Part shown: positions 21,191 to 34,372 of the stretch, piece after piece
How positions within the stretch are numbered: position 1 is the stretch's first letter
Layout: each line of letters opens with the position of its first letter
Assembly (NCBI RefSeq): GCF_021130785.1
Contig: NC_060214.1
Coordinates: 1,887,001-1,951,000, forward strand
Direction of reading: 5' to 3'
Source of the DNA: Homalodisca vitripennis
Lineage: Eukaryota > Arthropoda > Insecta > Hemiptera > Cicadellidae
Length of the DNA: 64,000 nucleotides
Notes under the pieces: generated by a model
Database searches by the model: none
The model's input: only the letters and a program-made list of their open reading frames with translations
Told to the model about the DNA's origin: nothing
Made by a program: the position numbers and the translations under genes

Positions 21191-22899
21191 TTATTGTATT
21201 TAAAATCATACAAAAACTGATAATTTTACTGAATATTCATATGTTTTCATCTGTATCGTTTTTAAATTAAAATGTTTATATGTTTTTGTTAGTTCTTATA
21301 CGAGATGAGTATAATAATTGTAATATAGTTATGATAAAACACTTAAAAAGAATACACGGTAGTAGTAATTTTAGAGGAATGGACGGCTCTTCAAAATCTT
21401 CATTTAAAACAAGAATGAACACTATTTTTATTTTTATTATGAAATCCTTCTGTTTCACAAAGTGTAACGTGTGCTTGAATATAAATAATTTTTTATCCTT
21501 TTGTTGGATGTAATAATTGTTTTTTGGCTTTTACATTCATAATTTCTGCAATAATCGTATATTATGATTATGACACATTGAGTTACAAAATTATTTTTAG
21601 CTATAAATATTCCAGTTAATCCTTAAATTATAATGTTATGGACTAGATGAAGAACCTGTATTTACGTCCAGCGATTGGGGGATCATCCGTGACCACAATG
21701 GACAGAGAGAGAATGGGTTCTCTCCGCCAATACAATCACAATACATTCAGGAGAAGCTTCTCACACAGATGTCATCAGCTAATCCTATATTGTGCATTGT
21801 ATTGTGGCTTGGCTTATTGCAGGTTATGAACCGCATCTATAATACGAGTTATTTACTAGTTGTACTGAGTTGCTTCGTTGATCCAGTCATTTGTACATTT
21901 GTTTACACTATGTAGATTGTACAGGATTGTATGAGTCTATATCTTTAGGTTCCAAGGGGTGGGCTGACCTTAGTTCGCGGGACAGCTTTACTGAGTTCTG
22001 CAGACGCTTTTTGGCGGAAGAGTTTCACGGGTCTCTGATACAGGAACCCTGGATTTGTAAGGGTAAAGTCTGAGGGCGTTCCATGACAGGGGTTAAATGT
22101 TACCGCCCATATTAATAGTGCCAGAGCTTGTATTGCTGTAAGCTTTAATTTTGTTCTAAGGACCTCCTCACCGTTCAGGTTGATTGTGACTGGGCACTTG
22201 ACATTGTGAGTCGTGGGGTAGCCCCAACACAAACATCAGAGGTAAGTCGCATTTAGAGTATATAATTTTCCCCGAAGAAGTCTGGTGATTTCAAGACTTC
22301 TTTGAGCTAGAAAGGCAGGACTTTGTTCCGGAGTACTTGGGAAGCCTACTAACGTGGCTCTTGCACTGTACAACCGCAAGATTCGACTAATAGATTGGCC
22401 TGGAAGAGACTCTGCCCTGACATTGACATTGTGCAAGGTTGCCAAGGCTTCAGAAGTTCCTATAAATACCCATCTCACCGCTAAAAAATATTATGGGTTC
22501 ACGCTGTCCGGACTATAATCATCTATGGCGAGGATCAACCACTCAGGTGATGAGGGAGACCTCCAGGGCGTGCCACTCACTCACAATGGAGTTTACCATG
22601 GTTTTTACATAGCCTTTTGGTTTTTAGCTTTAGCCATGTTTGTTTTTTATCTTCTACTGACGAAAACCTATCCATGTATACTACTTGTTAAGCTGTCAAT
22701 AAAGTTGTCTATTAACTAATTACCTACCTGCGGTAAATTCCGGCACATAGGAGATTATGACATAAACGCAAATTAAGTGCTATTGTTTTTTTACCTTCTA
22801 ATGACTAAACCTATTAACAAATTTAGCACTGTTTTTGTTTTTTTACTCAGGAACGATTCTTCTAGTTCATTTGCACTTATTTATAACTAATAGAGGGTA
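21191..22899. other. Non-coding stretch, origin unknown
   Basis: 21190-21650 is AT-rich. 21950-22560 is more balanced and has open frames on both strands (22236-22478 and 21945-22232 minus, 21891-22073 plus), which I cannot assign to a family. It may be an old element. Confidence 0.4.
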
Positions 22900-23530
22900 T
22901 CCATTGGGTCTAAGGTCCTATTCGGTTTTCTTACATTTAGTTTTAAATCCATATTTATCTGAACATAATCTGTTTGCTCTGCCAAATAACGAATAGGTCA
23001 CTCCTTATTTGACAGATGTTTGATGATTTGATTGATAATTTAAATATTTTCCTGTGTGTTTTTCTTTAGAAAAACAGTAGTCTTAAGGTCATCGCTATAT
23101 CTTAATACACACCACATTCAAAAGAAGAAGCTTGTTTTTATACTTCCACTTCCATTGTAAGGCGGATGGAAGGAGAAATAACTATTAATATGATACAAAA
23201 ACTCATTAAATTCACTGTCTCCATGAGTTTAGTTCTTTCCTTTAATGATTGATCTTCTTTGAGATGTATTCAGTTATTTCGAGAGTTTCTGGAGCTGGTA
23301 AATTTTTTGAATAGACTTTCAATGTCAAAACTAGTTTGTCAGTTTCATTTTAACTTCCTTGGAATTTTTTATAAAAGAGTAATTTTTTCGTACCAGTGGC
23401 GTTAAAATGTCCAAAACGGCTTTAGACAATTCCCTGCAAGGTAAATCACGAGAAATAATTATAGGCTGGAGAGGGATTCAAGGTTTGTGGATTTTGGGAA
23501 GGCCATAAATATGGGGGGGTTTTAGAATGG
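22900..23530 (-). pseudogene. Penelope-like element reverse-transcriptase fragment
   Basis: Minus-strand translation gives PHIYGLPKIHKP at about 23520-23480, then a stop, then IPLQPIIISRDLPCRELSKA and LTPLVRKNYSFIKNSKEVK. Next, after a frameshifted part, comes LRYSDDLKTTVFLKKNTQEN at about 23110-23050. The 'GLPKIHKP..PLRPI' opening and the R-Y-x-D-D catalytic box in this spacing are characteristic of Penelope-like retroelements rather than LINEs. The region between the two motifs, which should hold motif A and the 'G.pMGSPLSP' box, is largely lost. No GIY-YIG endonuclease is visible. Confidence 0.75.
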
Positions 23531-25080
23531 TGACGAGTTAATTTAGATATAAAACCCCGTTTCCTTCACAATTCTTCCATTGTCAAAAACAAACATAAAA
23601 AAAGAATTTATTATTCTGGTACTAAATTGCAACGCATTGTAGTCTCAATTTTATATATAATAAAGCTGATAAACATAGATTACCTATCTTGATTTGACAA
23701 ATATGAGAGACAACTTGTGTGCGAGTGCAGATTTTCAATATTTTGCACTAATATATAAGAAAAGTCATGCTCTTTATTACAGACAGGTTATACTTGTTCC
23801 TACTTCAATAGAGGATAATAATGAAGTTGCGTTTCAAATATATTAATATCAAAATATTACAAATGTTTTTTATCAAAATATAACAGTTTTTCTTTTACTT
23901 TTAATTTAAACATTTCAACAGATTTAATCATTCAAATAAATGTTATTTCATATCCTACTTTTCCCTCAACACAATAAAACAATCATTATTCTTTTATATT
24001 TAGTTTTGAAAAAAATTTAATTATTTTACGGAAAATTTTACAAATGCCCATATATAGCAAAATCAAAACTTAGTTATACAGCTACTTACTTTTTTGAAAT
24101 TTCGTATGTTTGTTTCTATGTACATAAGGAACTATAAAAAATATCCATACAAATAAATTAAGATTGTAATGCATCTTGATACTAACAGCGCCTCTCCCTC
24201 AAAAGTGCTTGACACTCAAAGGGTAGATCTCTATGGAAGAGTCAAAAGTTTATTAATTAAAAGAAAATTCAGAAATTTTGAAATTTGATAAAGTTAAAAA
24301 TGGACTTAAATATTAGGTAAAATTATAAAAGTATTTTGTCACAAAAATATGTCAGTAGTTGGTAAAATGTTTAATACAAAATGGCTTGCATTTCATTTTT
24401 GTTAAGAAAACTAAAAACAAAGATTAATTTCGTCATGATTAAACTTGCAAACTAATGCGATTTTTTTATACTTTTGCTCTACCTTTGCTAGTTGGGTGTG
24501 ATGTGTCGTTTGTGCTCTGGGCTCATTCTCTCCAGTCATGTATCAATCACATAGCAATTGTGTGGTAGTATATTGCTGCATTTTCCAGTTTATAACTTAT
24601 TTTATGTATAATAATTCGAAATCTAAAGAACAGGGTAGATTTAAATTTTATAAAATCCAATGTTATATTTTTTTGTAGTAGCCTATATAACGACTGCAAA
24701 TCTTTAAAATCCTACTATCATTTCAAATCGTCAAAAACTAACTGCAAAACAATAAATTTCATAATTTTTATGGTTTTATTTTTAAGTATTTATATAATGT
24801 TTTTTGGGTTTCACAAACTATTTTTCTAAAACATTCAGTTATGGTTTATAAGTTCATTATTAGTTTCTTCCACTTTTTGAACTTCTCTCTTGGGAGAATT
24901 ACGCCAAAAATTTTTTTGTTGTTGTCTCTGAAAGTGCATTAGGATATACATTATTAACTACTTATATGTAGTATGTGTGTATCAAAGAACACAAATAGTG
25001 TTTTACTTTACAATATGCTGACAACATTGGCTAGTCGCTACTACCTACAGAGTTTTGAATGTTTGTTTCATACTTCCGCC
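23531..25080. other. AT-rich non-coding stretch
   Basis: No gene or element ends found. Long A/T runs and short frames only. Confidence 0.6.
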
Positions 25081-25420
25081 ATTTGAACATAAAGTCCGGA
25101 TATAAACATGCAAGTTACCGCCATACTTTGTTACAGTAAACAGCAAGAGGAAGCATTGGTTGTCTGGGAAGTTCTACTTGTTGCTCTCAGCCACTATCTT
25201 TGAGATTTACGTGCATCGAAAAACTTACTTCATTTGACCATAGAGTCTGGATATAAACATGCAAGTTACCACCATACTTTGCTACAGTAACAGCAAGAGG
25301 AAGAATTGGATGTCTAGAATGTTCCACTTGTTGCTCTTAGCCAGTATCTTTGAGATTTTACGTGCATCGAAAAACTTACGTCATTTGAGCATAGAGTCTG
25401 GATATAAAAAATGCAAGTTA
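25081..25420. repeat. 151-bp tandem repeat, two full units plus a partial
   Basis: ATTTGAacATAaAGTCcGGATATAAA starts units at 25081, 25232 and 25383 (exact 151-bp spacing). Each full unit contains CAAGTTACC(G/A)CCATACTTTG and TTACGTGCATCGAAAAACTT. The third unit breaks off at about 25420, where segmental duplication copy A begins. Confidence 0.9.
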
Positions 25421-27302
25421 CTGTTTTATATTAGCTTTTAATTGATTTAAATGTTAAATATTGAAAAAGTTAGTGTATCCTTTCTACTACTAAATTATTT
25501 AGAGGTTTTTTCATCAATTTCTTCCTCATTGATTAAAACTTCGTTATTAGTTAGTTTGAACTGATTAGTTTATTATTAAGGCTTCAAAATGAACCAACAA
25601 TCTTAAGACACAACTTCATATACGAAAATATACATTTTACAAGTACCATGGTTATAAGCTAGTAAGCTTTCAACACGATTGCTACCGCAATGAACATTAG
25701 GAGCTCGATGAATGAAGGAAATGCGTTCTATGCAAATAAATAAATTCAAATGAAAAAGAAGTGGCAGTGAGATTTCTAAATGTTTAGTCACTAAATCATT
25801 CATGATATTATTCTTGTTGATATTCTCCAACGCCCATAATTCCCTACTTAAATTCCATATTCCTCGGAATATCACGCAAAAAATGCCCATAATCAGTTTA
25901 CGGAATCTCGATATTAACGACCGTCTGTTTGTAATGTTGGCCTTTCCTGTGCTCCATTCCTCTCAAAGGTAATGTAAAAATTCATAATTTCATCAAATTT
26001 ACAAATGAAAACATTTATTTACATAGTTCCTAATTTATTTTCCTTCATAAATATGGATGTACTATACTTGTAATATTAAGTTTAAATACAATATTCGAAC
26101 AGTAGGGTCAATAACCACCTATGATGATATTACTTTATACATAAAATATACCGTACGACCAAGATGTTTATTTCTTCATCATGAATATGTTATAGGACTA
26201 TGATCTTATTTACAAAACATTTGTAATGATCAATGATACATTAGTGCGTTACTCATACATTAATCATTTGTAATGATTAGTTGTAATCAGTACAACGTCT
26301 TGTGTCACTATGTTATATTCATGCTCTTATGCCATTTCTATTAACTGGTGATTATGCATTTTTATACTTGATAATGGATTATCCTTTACCTATGATGCAT
26401 AAATAAATCCTCTTTTAAATAACAAATATTATCAATGTATTGGATGCTAGACTTTGTGCGAAATGATATACTTTGCCCTCCGAATCTTCAATTACCAAAC
26501 CACTTCTTCTCATTTGCATTTCATAATTTAACCATCGGAGAGAAGATTAATTAACCGCACCTGACGTTTAATTTACTGTCATAGAAATAAAATGCCTGTG
26601 ATTTATTGTTGCATAGCGGTAGTAAAATAACATATTAACTAAAATGCTTAGTTGGTTACTGTAAACCAATGAAATGTGTTAATTACAGCATACCTGATTT
26701 TCCATACAATGGAAAAATATCATTTAAGGCCGGAAAAATTTGTTTACTGAACAAACATTCCTGGAACGTGATATTTAATTTAATTGATTCCTTGGTATAT
26801 TTATTTGATTTTGTTATTGAATTTAAAACAACTTGTCCTTCGAGGGAAGCGTAATCCAATGTAACGAAAAAAAAATTTTCCGAACTTAGTAACTTTCCGC
26901 TCTCCCTGTCAGCTTAAAACATGCTAGCTAAGCAGCTGTATTTTTTATAGCTTTATAACTCTTCAATAATAAAAGAATTTGTTGCCTGGTCCAACTTGTG
27001 TATGGATTATTCCTAATCTACAAATTTTGCCATCTTTGTGAAATGTTTCAAAATGTTGTACATTGAAGAATATTATATGATTATTTTTATATTAGGTGAT
27101 TGCAAATCTATTTAAGGCGTATATGTGCATTAGCAGCTAGATTTCGGGATGGGTGCCAAGGGGCGGAAACTGGCAAAAGATCTAGCAACGGATAGTTGCT
27201 CCCGGAGAACGAGAGGTCTGAGACCAAGAGTTATGAAATGGCCGGGATCAGCCACATTCCAACTGCCTGAAGCCATAACTTGCAAGAAACCGAGCCGGAA
27301 AC

Positions 27303-27975
27303 TGCCAATCACAGACCGAGAATTTGGAGCATTCGACAGCTGCGTGAGCAGCAGTAGTCAGACTAGCGGTGGTCACTGATTATGAGGAACTCCCACGTTT
27401 AAGGGAGCTCAGGGCTGGATAATTATGTGACTGAGCGTAAGAATGTCTCATTCACAGTGAAGTTTAGTTTCATATATATCAAGTAATCCAAACTTTCTCG
27501 TCTTTTTTAATGCTGATATGTTTGACCAATCACAGTCCCAGATTTCCAGCATTCGACAGCTTCGTGAACAGCAGTAGTCTGAACTAGCGGTAGTCTCTGA
27601 TTATGAGGAACTGCCTCGTGAAGAGAGCTCAGGGCTGGATAATTATGTGACAGAGTGTAAAAATGTTTCATTCAGAGTGAACTTTGGTTTAATAGATATC
27701 AAGTAACCTAAACTTGCACGTCTTTTTTAATGCTGATCTGTCGACCAATCCCAGACCCATAATTTCCTGCATTCGACCGCTTCGTGAGCAGCAGTAGTCT
27801 GAACTAGCAGTAGTCACTGATTTTGAGGAACTGCCACGTGAAGGGAGCTTAAGGCTGGATAATTATGTGACTGAGCGTAAGAATGTCTCATTCACAGTTA
27901 ACGTTGATTTCATATTTATCAAGTAACCTAAACTTTCACGTGTTTTTTGAATGCTGATTTGTTGACCAGTCACAA
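27303..27975 (+). repeat. 220-bp tandem triplication inside copy A
   Basis: GCATTCGACAGCTTCGTGA-type starts occur at 27329, 27549 and 27769, exactly 220 bp apart. Each unit carries GGCTGGATAATTATGTGAC and ATGCTGATCTGTTGACCAATC. The same three units occur in copy B (52831, 53049, 53269), so the triplication predates the segmental duplication. Confidence 0.92.
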
Positions 27976-30198
27976 GATATTATTGGTTTCTCCTTTAAAC
28001 CTTTTAATAGCAAACGGACATTACTGGTTCAGTCAGTTTAAGTTTAACATCTTTACATCCTCTTTAAAAAATGGCCCTTCATGGCAAGGTAAAATATCTA
28101 AAACCCTTAATAATGTAAGCAATATTCCAAATTTTTTCAATCGGAAAATCTAAAATGAGAAAATACGGGTAACATGAGAATAAGGACCTGAACATCTTGC
28201 ACTGATGTATAAATTGACTGTGATATTCCATCTACAATGGAAGCTACATAGGGCTTGATAGGTCCTGTCTCATCATTTTTATTTACAAAAACAAAAATCA
28301 CAACTCATGTGAGGCTTTGGCGAAAACTTAAAAGTCACTCACTAAATAATTTTTGATTTATACTTAAAGCTTCACCAACATACTGGCTGTGATGGATATC
28401 TCACCATACAAAAGATGTATGTTATGCTTTGGTAAATTAAGTTAAAACTAATCTTGAGTGTAAATACCGTTTTGCGCTAAAAATGATAGTTATAAATAAA
28501 AAATAATAATAATTATTATTAATAATAATGGAAATAATGTTTCATTAAGTTATTTATTTCTATATTTACTCTTTTGTACATCGTACGCTGTTTCACACTG
28601 TAAAAATATTTTCAGCATAATTGCATAATATATCAATATTGCCGAATATATTGACTGAGCGGTAGTAAAGCCTATCGCTTGACGGGTTAACAATATTTGT
28701 TTTTTCTGTCCACACGACATATCTAAAGCTAACCTATAGGCTTTAAGTTTTTCATCAAATTTAATTTATCAAAACCTAGTTCGATTTATGGTACATTTCT
28801 TTTCATGGCATTTAGCTTTGCGTCAGAAAACATTTTAAAAATTTTATATGATGGGTCATCATGGTGACGATAAAATCGCAGTATAATTACATTTGTAAAC
28901 AAAGTGAGTAAAATCATATAACGTTTTTAATATGTCACGTAGTCACATAAAGGCAAACTTTGTGCAAATAAATTGTTTACTCAATTGTTAAACTAAGTTA
29001 ATAATTAAGTTAGAAATAAACAAATTAGCTAGGAATAAATATCTTAAGATTTAAAAAAAAAATATGTCAAAGTTGTTTATGCTGTAATATTTCAAAATTA
29101 TGTATATCTTGTTTATGATAAATGACACATGCATCATTTATAAAATGTTACAATTCTGAACAGCTTTCGATTTCCAGTTTTCATTGCGTATTGTGAGAAA
29201 TGGCCACAAGAATCGCTTATTGGTAAAATTGAGTTCAATTTTAGTCTGACATTTTTAACTAAAAGAAGACTTATAGAACCTTAAACTTTTTTGTTTTTGG
29301 TAGCAAGCAGAGCAACAGATCAACTCACTATATTGTAACAACTTTGATAATAACAAACATATCTCCTCACCGTATTATATAAATTGTTGCTTGAGTTAAA
29401 CCCGAAAGTAAAGGATTTTGAGTAAACAATTTTTAATCGGTTTCACAATACACACACAAAAAATTCAAACAAATACTAAACACGTTTTATTGGTTAGGAT
29501 TTAACTTAGATTTAATCATGTGCTGTGCGGTTTTCCAACGAACAACCCGCAAGTGTAAACAAGACTATACATTAAGGCACTTGTTAAATGTAATCATAAT
29601 CCCAGGTTTAACGATGAGAAAATGGCCAAAAAAAGAGTGTTGTGAAACAATGCAGTTAATTAGGGAGACTGCAAACTCTCTGATTTATTAACAGCTTCCC
29701 CTCGAGGCAAGACTTATAAACGTGGCAATTTGGCACAAAGAGATTCTTTTGTTCACTACCATAACAAAGCTAAGATGGTCGTGCCTTGTTTCAATATAAA
29801 TATGAAGTACCACTTTACAAAGTACTATATTACTACGTACACTCGATATAGTCAATGTTAGTTCTTTCTAATACACAAATGTAGATAATAAATAAGTTAA
29901 TATAATCTTTTCTTTATTTCTAACCAACCCTTATACTGATAAAACTAAGTCTGGACAAATTCGTAAAATAATCCTTAATTTTGAACAAATTCATATTTCA
30001 AGAAAGTATTTAACATTTATCAAACTGAACCTTATATTAAAATAGTAAGTGATAGAGTAATTATTATTATTTATCCCTGTCATAATCAAATTATTATTTC
30101 AAGAAATTCCCAATATTCATTAAGCTAAACCTTATGCAGACAAAAATTCATGAGAAATGTGTGTCCATTTTATCGTTATTCTTAGAACTAACTACGAA

Positions 30199-31205
30199 AT
30201 GCGGTCGAGTTGCATACTAAGGCATAACGACCGTATATTATCTCAAGGATGCCTTAGAAACGTAAGGCCATCCAAGTGAGGACGTGAGATGTGCCTCTCT
30301 AGGATCTTAACTTTCTTTTGCAAAATGCGGTCGAGTTGCATACTAAGGCATAACGACCGTATATTATCTCAAGGATGCTTAGAAACGTAAGGCCATCCAA
30401 GTGAGGACGTGAGATGTGCCTCTCTAGGATCTTAACTTTCTTTTGCAAAATGCGGTCGAGTTGCATACTAAGGCATAACGACCGTATATTATCTCAAGGA
30501 TTGCTTAGAAACGTAAGGCCATCCAAGTGAGGACGTGAGATGTGCCCTCTCTAGGATCTTAACTTTCTTTTGCAAAAATGCGGTCGAGTTGCATACTAAG
30601 GCATAACGACCGTATATTATCTCAAGGATGCTTAGAAAACGTAAGGCCATCCAAGTGAGGACGTGAGATGTGCCTCTCTAGGATCTTAAACTTTCTTTTG
30701 CAAAATGCGGGTCGAGTTGCATACTAAGGCATAACGACCGTAATATTATCTCCAAGGATGCTTAGAAACGTAAGGCCATCCAAGTGAGAGACGTGAGATG
30801 TGCCTCTCTAGGAATCTTAACTTTCTTTTGCAAAATGCGGTCGAGTTGCAATACTAAAGGCATAAACGACCGTAATATTATCTCAAGAATGCTTAGAAAC
30901 GTAAGGCCATCCAAGTGAGGGACGTGAGATGTGCCTCTCTAGGATCTTAACTTTCTTTTGGCAAAATGCGGTCGAGTTGCATACTAAGGCATAACGACCG
31001 TATAATTATCTCAAGGATGCTTAGAAACGTAAGGCCATCCAAGTGAGGACGTGAGATGTGCCTCTCTAGGATCTTAACTTTCTTTGCAAAATGCGGTCGA
31101 GTTGCATACTAAGGCATAACGACCGTATATTATCTCAAGGATGCTTAGAAACGTAAGGCCATCCAAGTGAAGACGTGAGATGTGCCTCTCTAGGATCTTG
31201 ACCCT
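30199..31205. repeat. 125-bp tandem array, eight units
   Basis: Units begin ATGCGGTCGAGTTGCATACT and end AGGATCTTAACTTTCTTTTG. Copies start near 30199, 30325, 30450, 30567, 30695, 30835, 30966 and 31091. Units differ almost only by single-base insertions in short homopolymers. Copy B has one unit only (about 55487-55600). Confidence 0.95.
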
Positions 31206-31873
31206 TGTTCTGTAAGATTACGTGGAGTGTAAATATGGTGCAATATATTATAATTGGCGGCATGAAACTCTATAGATAGATTTCCTTCAATGTTGAACCT
31301 TAAAGAAATAAATCAATTTCAGATGTAATTAAATTAATTATAAATTATATTCTCTAGGATAAAAGTTGGCTTAAAGATCCTATATGAATGTCCAAATTCT
31401 AAAACTCCGTGCAATGATCTTTATTAAGAGACAATGTTTAAGAAATAACCTGGAAGACGAGTTATATGAAGGAATGGACTGTTTACCGATTAAATACACT
31501 GTTTCTAGGATTTATCAATGTTCTTCGACTAGTGTAAAATAGCTACTTTAATCAAATATACTCGTTTTGGCAGCTTTTGTATTCAGATAAACTCGGTGTA
31601 CATAAACCTATTAAGTGAAGGATAATATACGTTTTTATGCATGTATAATCTAAAACCTTACTTCTCGTCCGTATGTCATTCTGTTCAGAAGATTTTTTAA
31701 TTTTTATTCGGGATTGATATTATAACTAATATTAATTTTTATAAATTCCTCTGAATGACTATGATTTTGAAAGTATTATGTAGATCGTATTCATTTCGTG
31801 AAGGTACTACTAAAAACATACAAACTTACACTTACGTGATTAACGCAAAATAAGCATACTACTCCAAGTTATA

Positions 31874-32418
31874 CAGGGTGAGTCAGAAATATGGTAAAAT
31901 ATTTTAAGACGTGATTCTAGAGCTAAAAATAAGAAAAAATTGTTATATAAAGGTAGGTCCGGAAACGCTCCATTACTGAGTAATGGCTGGCGAAAGATTT
32001 TGCTCTTTTTCAGTTCACCTAGTGAAATTAAGTGATTCTGAAAGGTTTTGTTCTTACTTTTTTAACTCAAATAAGATGGATGTATAAATAAAATCACCTG
32101 AAAAATCAAATAAAACCACTCTAGAGGTTGTAGTGTAAACAGTTTTTTGAGAAAAAGTATGAAATTTGCCAAAAATCTAATAACAAAAATACCGTCTTAA
32201 ATGTTTGATGTCGAATAACATTGTTAAATGAACAATAAACAAATTGTTTTTCCTAATACAGATTGTAGAGAATTTTAATTCTGAAAACAACCATAATAAA
32301 CAAAGTTAACTAAATGTGTAAGAAAGTTATGATATTGACTCCTTCACGTATCACACTACACAGCAAACGTTTGCTGTTTTATAATAAGGAATGAGTATCT
32401 GATTGGATAACAGCTGGT
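31874..32418. repeat. Left TIR of the second transposon
   Basis: About 545 bp pairing with 33821-34372. The innermost recognisable match is GAGTATCTGATTGGATAACA on the left against ACCAATCAGATACTC on the right. Small indels and substitutions only. Confidence 0.88.
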
Positions 32419-32499
32419 GAAAAATAAACATTTTTAATTCAAAATTTTATTTCTAAATACAATAAACATCTACAATTGCTTTTAGTCTCACCGGAAGAA

Positions 32500-33603
32500 T
32501 TAAAAAGGATGATCTAAATGACCTCCATTGTTCAAAATGCACGCGTTTAGGCGTCTTCTCACCAAGTTTCGGACCCATTCAAAAACTCCAGGTGTCTGCT
32601 TAATGGTTTCTATTCCATTATACATGTTTAATCGGAGTTCTTTAGTGGTATCTATTGGGGAAGAGTAAACTAATGTTTTTAAATGTTCCCAAAGGTAAAA
32701 AAGTCCAAAGGATTTAAGTCCGGTGATCTTGCTGGCCATGAAACTGGTCCAACCTCGGCCTATCGATTGATTTGTGAAACTCTCATTTAGGTGTCCACGA
32801 ACAGCCAGAGAGTAGTGCGTAGATGCCCCGTCAGGCATAAACCACATGTTTTGGCGCATATGCAGAGGTACATCATCAAGCAGGTTAGTTAGCTCGTCTC
32901 TTAAAAAGTTCAAGTACACCACGCCATTAAGCCTAGGAGGAAGCACGAATACGACTAAATGATCTGCTAAGATTCCACCCCAAACATTTACTAAAAACTG
33001 TGTGCGATTAGGTTTGATAGCATGAGGATTTCTGTCTGCCCAAGTGTGGTTGTTATGGAAGTTAATGATAGCTGTTCTTGTAAAGTGAGCCTCATCGGTA
33101 AACAAAATTGTAATAAAAAACGTTTGGATCAGCACATTTAAAGCTATCGACAAAAACAACATGGGGAGCGTAGTCTTGGGGCAAAAGAGTTGCTGAAACG
33201 TGGAGTAGCTTGGACGTGGAGTAGCTGGTATGGGTGTTAACTGGTACTCGTGTAGTATTCTCAGAGTACTTGATTGGCTGACATTGAACTGTAGTGACAA
33301 TTCTCTAGTGCTCTTTTCATGATAATCATAAATTGTATTAAGAACCAACTCTTCTAATTCAATAGTCCTACATGATCGGACGATGCCTGCATTACTATGC
33401 TCCGAAGACTTCAAAGAACCTGTTTTCAGATAGACGTTGATGAATAGTGGCAAAAATTCTAGCGCTTTTGACACCTGCAGTTAGGAAAGTTCTTTTGCTA
33501 GACAGACGTCCTTGCTGAAGTACTATTGCAGCGTTCCAAACCATACATTAAAATGCATATCTGCTAAATCAGAGTTTGAATACACATGAACATTACCTTC
33601 CAT
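32500..33603 (-). pseudogene. Tc1/mariner-type DDE transposase, multiply frameshifted
   Basis: I place the ancestral start at the ATG at 33603, which reads MEGNVHVYSNSDLADMHF, matching the N-terminus usual in this family. Stops and frameshifts follow, one in an A-run of the coding strand near 33419-33427, before the long frame 33474-32500. That frame contains the helix-turn-helix region (STRELSLQFNVSQSSTLRIL), the first catalytic Asp (LFTDEAHF), FHNNHTWADRNPHA, VNVWGGI, LPPRLNGVVYLNFL and the second Asp (MWFMPDGASTHY). The third-Asp region is read in a wrong frame between about 32754 and 32697. In the alternative frame it spells WPARSPDLNPLDF, and a second indel restores the frame at LWEHLKTLVY. 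C-terminus RRRLNACILNNGG is normal. Inactive as it stands. Confidence 0.92.
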
Positions 33604-33820
33604 TTTTAATAAATGAAACACACAACACAACATCACTAATAAAATGGATAGAAATAACTAGTTAAAATACTTAACACAAGCACATAATATCTTTACAGTT
33701 TGTTTGTTTTGTTCAACAATGAGGTGACATATTATGTCATCTAATAATAAATGCCCAGCTAAATATTTATTATTTTAAAAATGTTTAAACAGTTTTGTTG
33801 TTAAAACAATTAAATTATTA

Positions 33821-34372
33821 CTAGCTGTTACCAATCAGATACTCATTCCCTTATTATAAAACAGCAAACGTTTGCTGTGTAGTGTGATTACGTGAGGAGT
33901 CAACATCATAACTGTTTTAACACATGGTTTGTGTAACTTTGTTTATTATGGTTGTTTTCAGAATTAAATTCTCTACAATCTGTATTAGGAAAAACAATTT
34001 GTTTTATTGGTCATTTAAAAATGTTATTAGACATCAAACATTTAAGACGGTATTTTTGTTATTAGATTTTTGGCAAATTTCATACTTTTTTTCTCAAAAA
34101 CTGTTCACACTACAACCTCTAGAGTGGTTTTATTTGATTTTTCAGATGATTTTCTTTATACAACCATCTTATTTGAGTTAAAAAGTAAGAACAAAACCTT
34201 TCAGAATCACTAAATTTCACCAGGTGAACTGAAAACAAAGCAAAATCTTTCGCCAGCCATTACTCAGTAATGGAGCGTTTCCGGACCTACCTTTATATAA
34301 CATTTTTTTTCTTATTTTTTAGCTCTAGAATCCCGTCTCAAAATATTTTAACCATATTTCTGACTCACCCTG
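33821..34372. repeat. Right TIR of the second transposon
   Basis: Reverse-complement partner of 31874-32418. Open frames within it (for example 33924-34181 plus) are incidental. Confidence 0.88.

Larger units (their letters stand above)
31874..34372 (-). mobile_element. Second Tc1/mariner-type transposon with ~545-bp TIRs
   Basis: A 2.5-kb element with ends CAGGGTGAGTCAGAAATATG and the complementary CATATTTCTGACTCACCCTG, flanked by TA (31872-31873, 34373-34374). It carries one minus-strand transposase pseudogene. Copy B of the segmental duplication has no insertion at the equivalent place (56255-56275), confirming the boundaries. It differs in sequence and transposase from the element at 2177-4188, though both share the CAGGGTG tip. 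Confidence 0.95.

Noticed and set aside
27149..27379. 76-codon basic protein-like frame in copy A
   Set aside because: In copy B the ATG is AAG and an extra base breaks the frame, so there is no sign of coding constraint. An opposite-strand frame overlaps it.
30199..31205. CRISPR-like array
   Set aside because: Units are directly adjacent with no unique spacers. The sequence context is eukaryotic satellite DNA.
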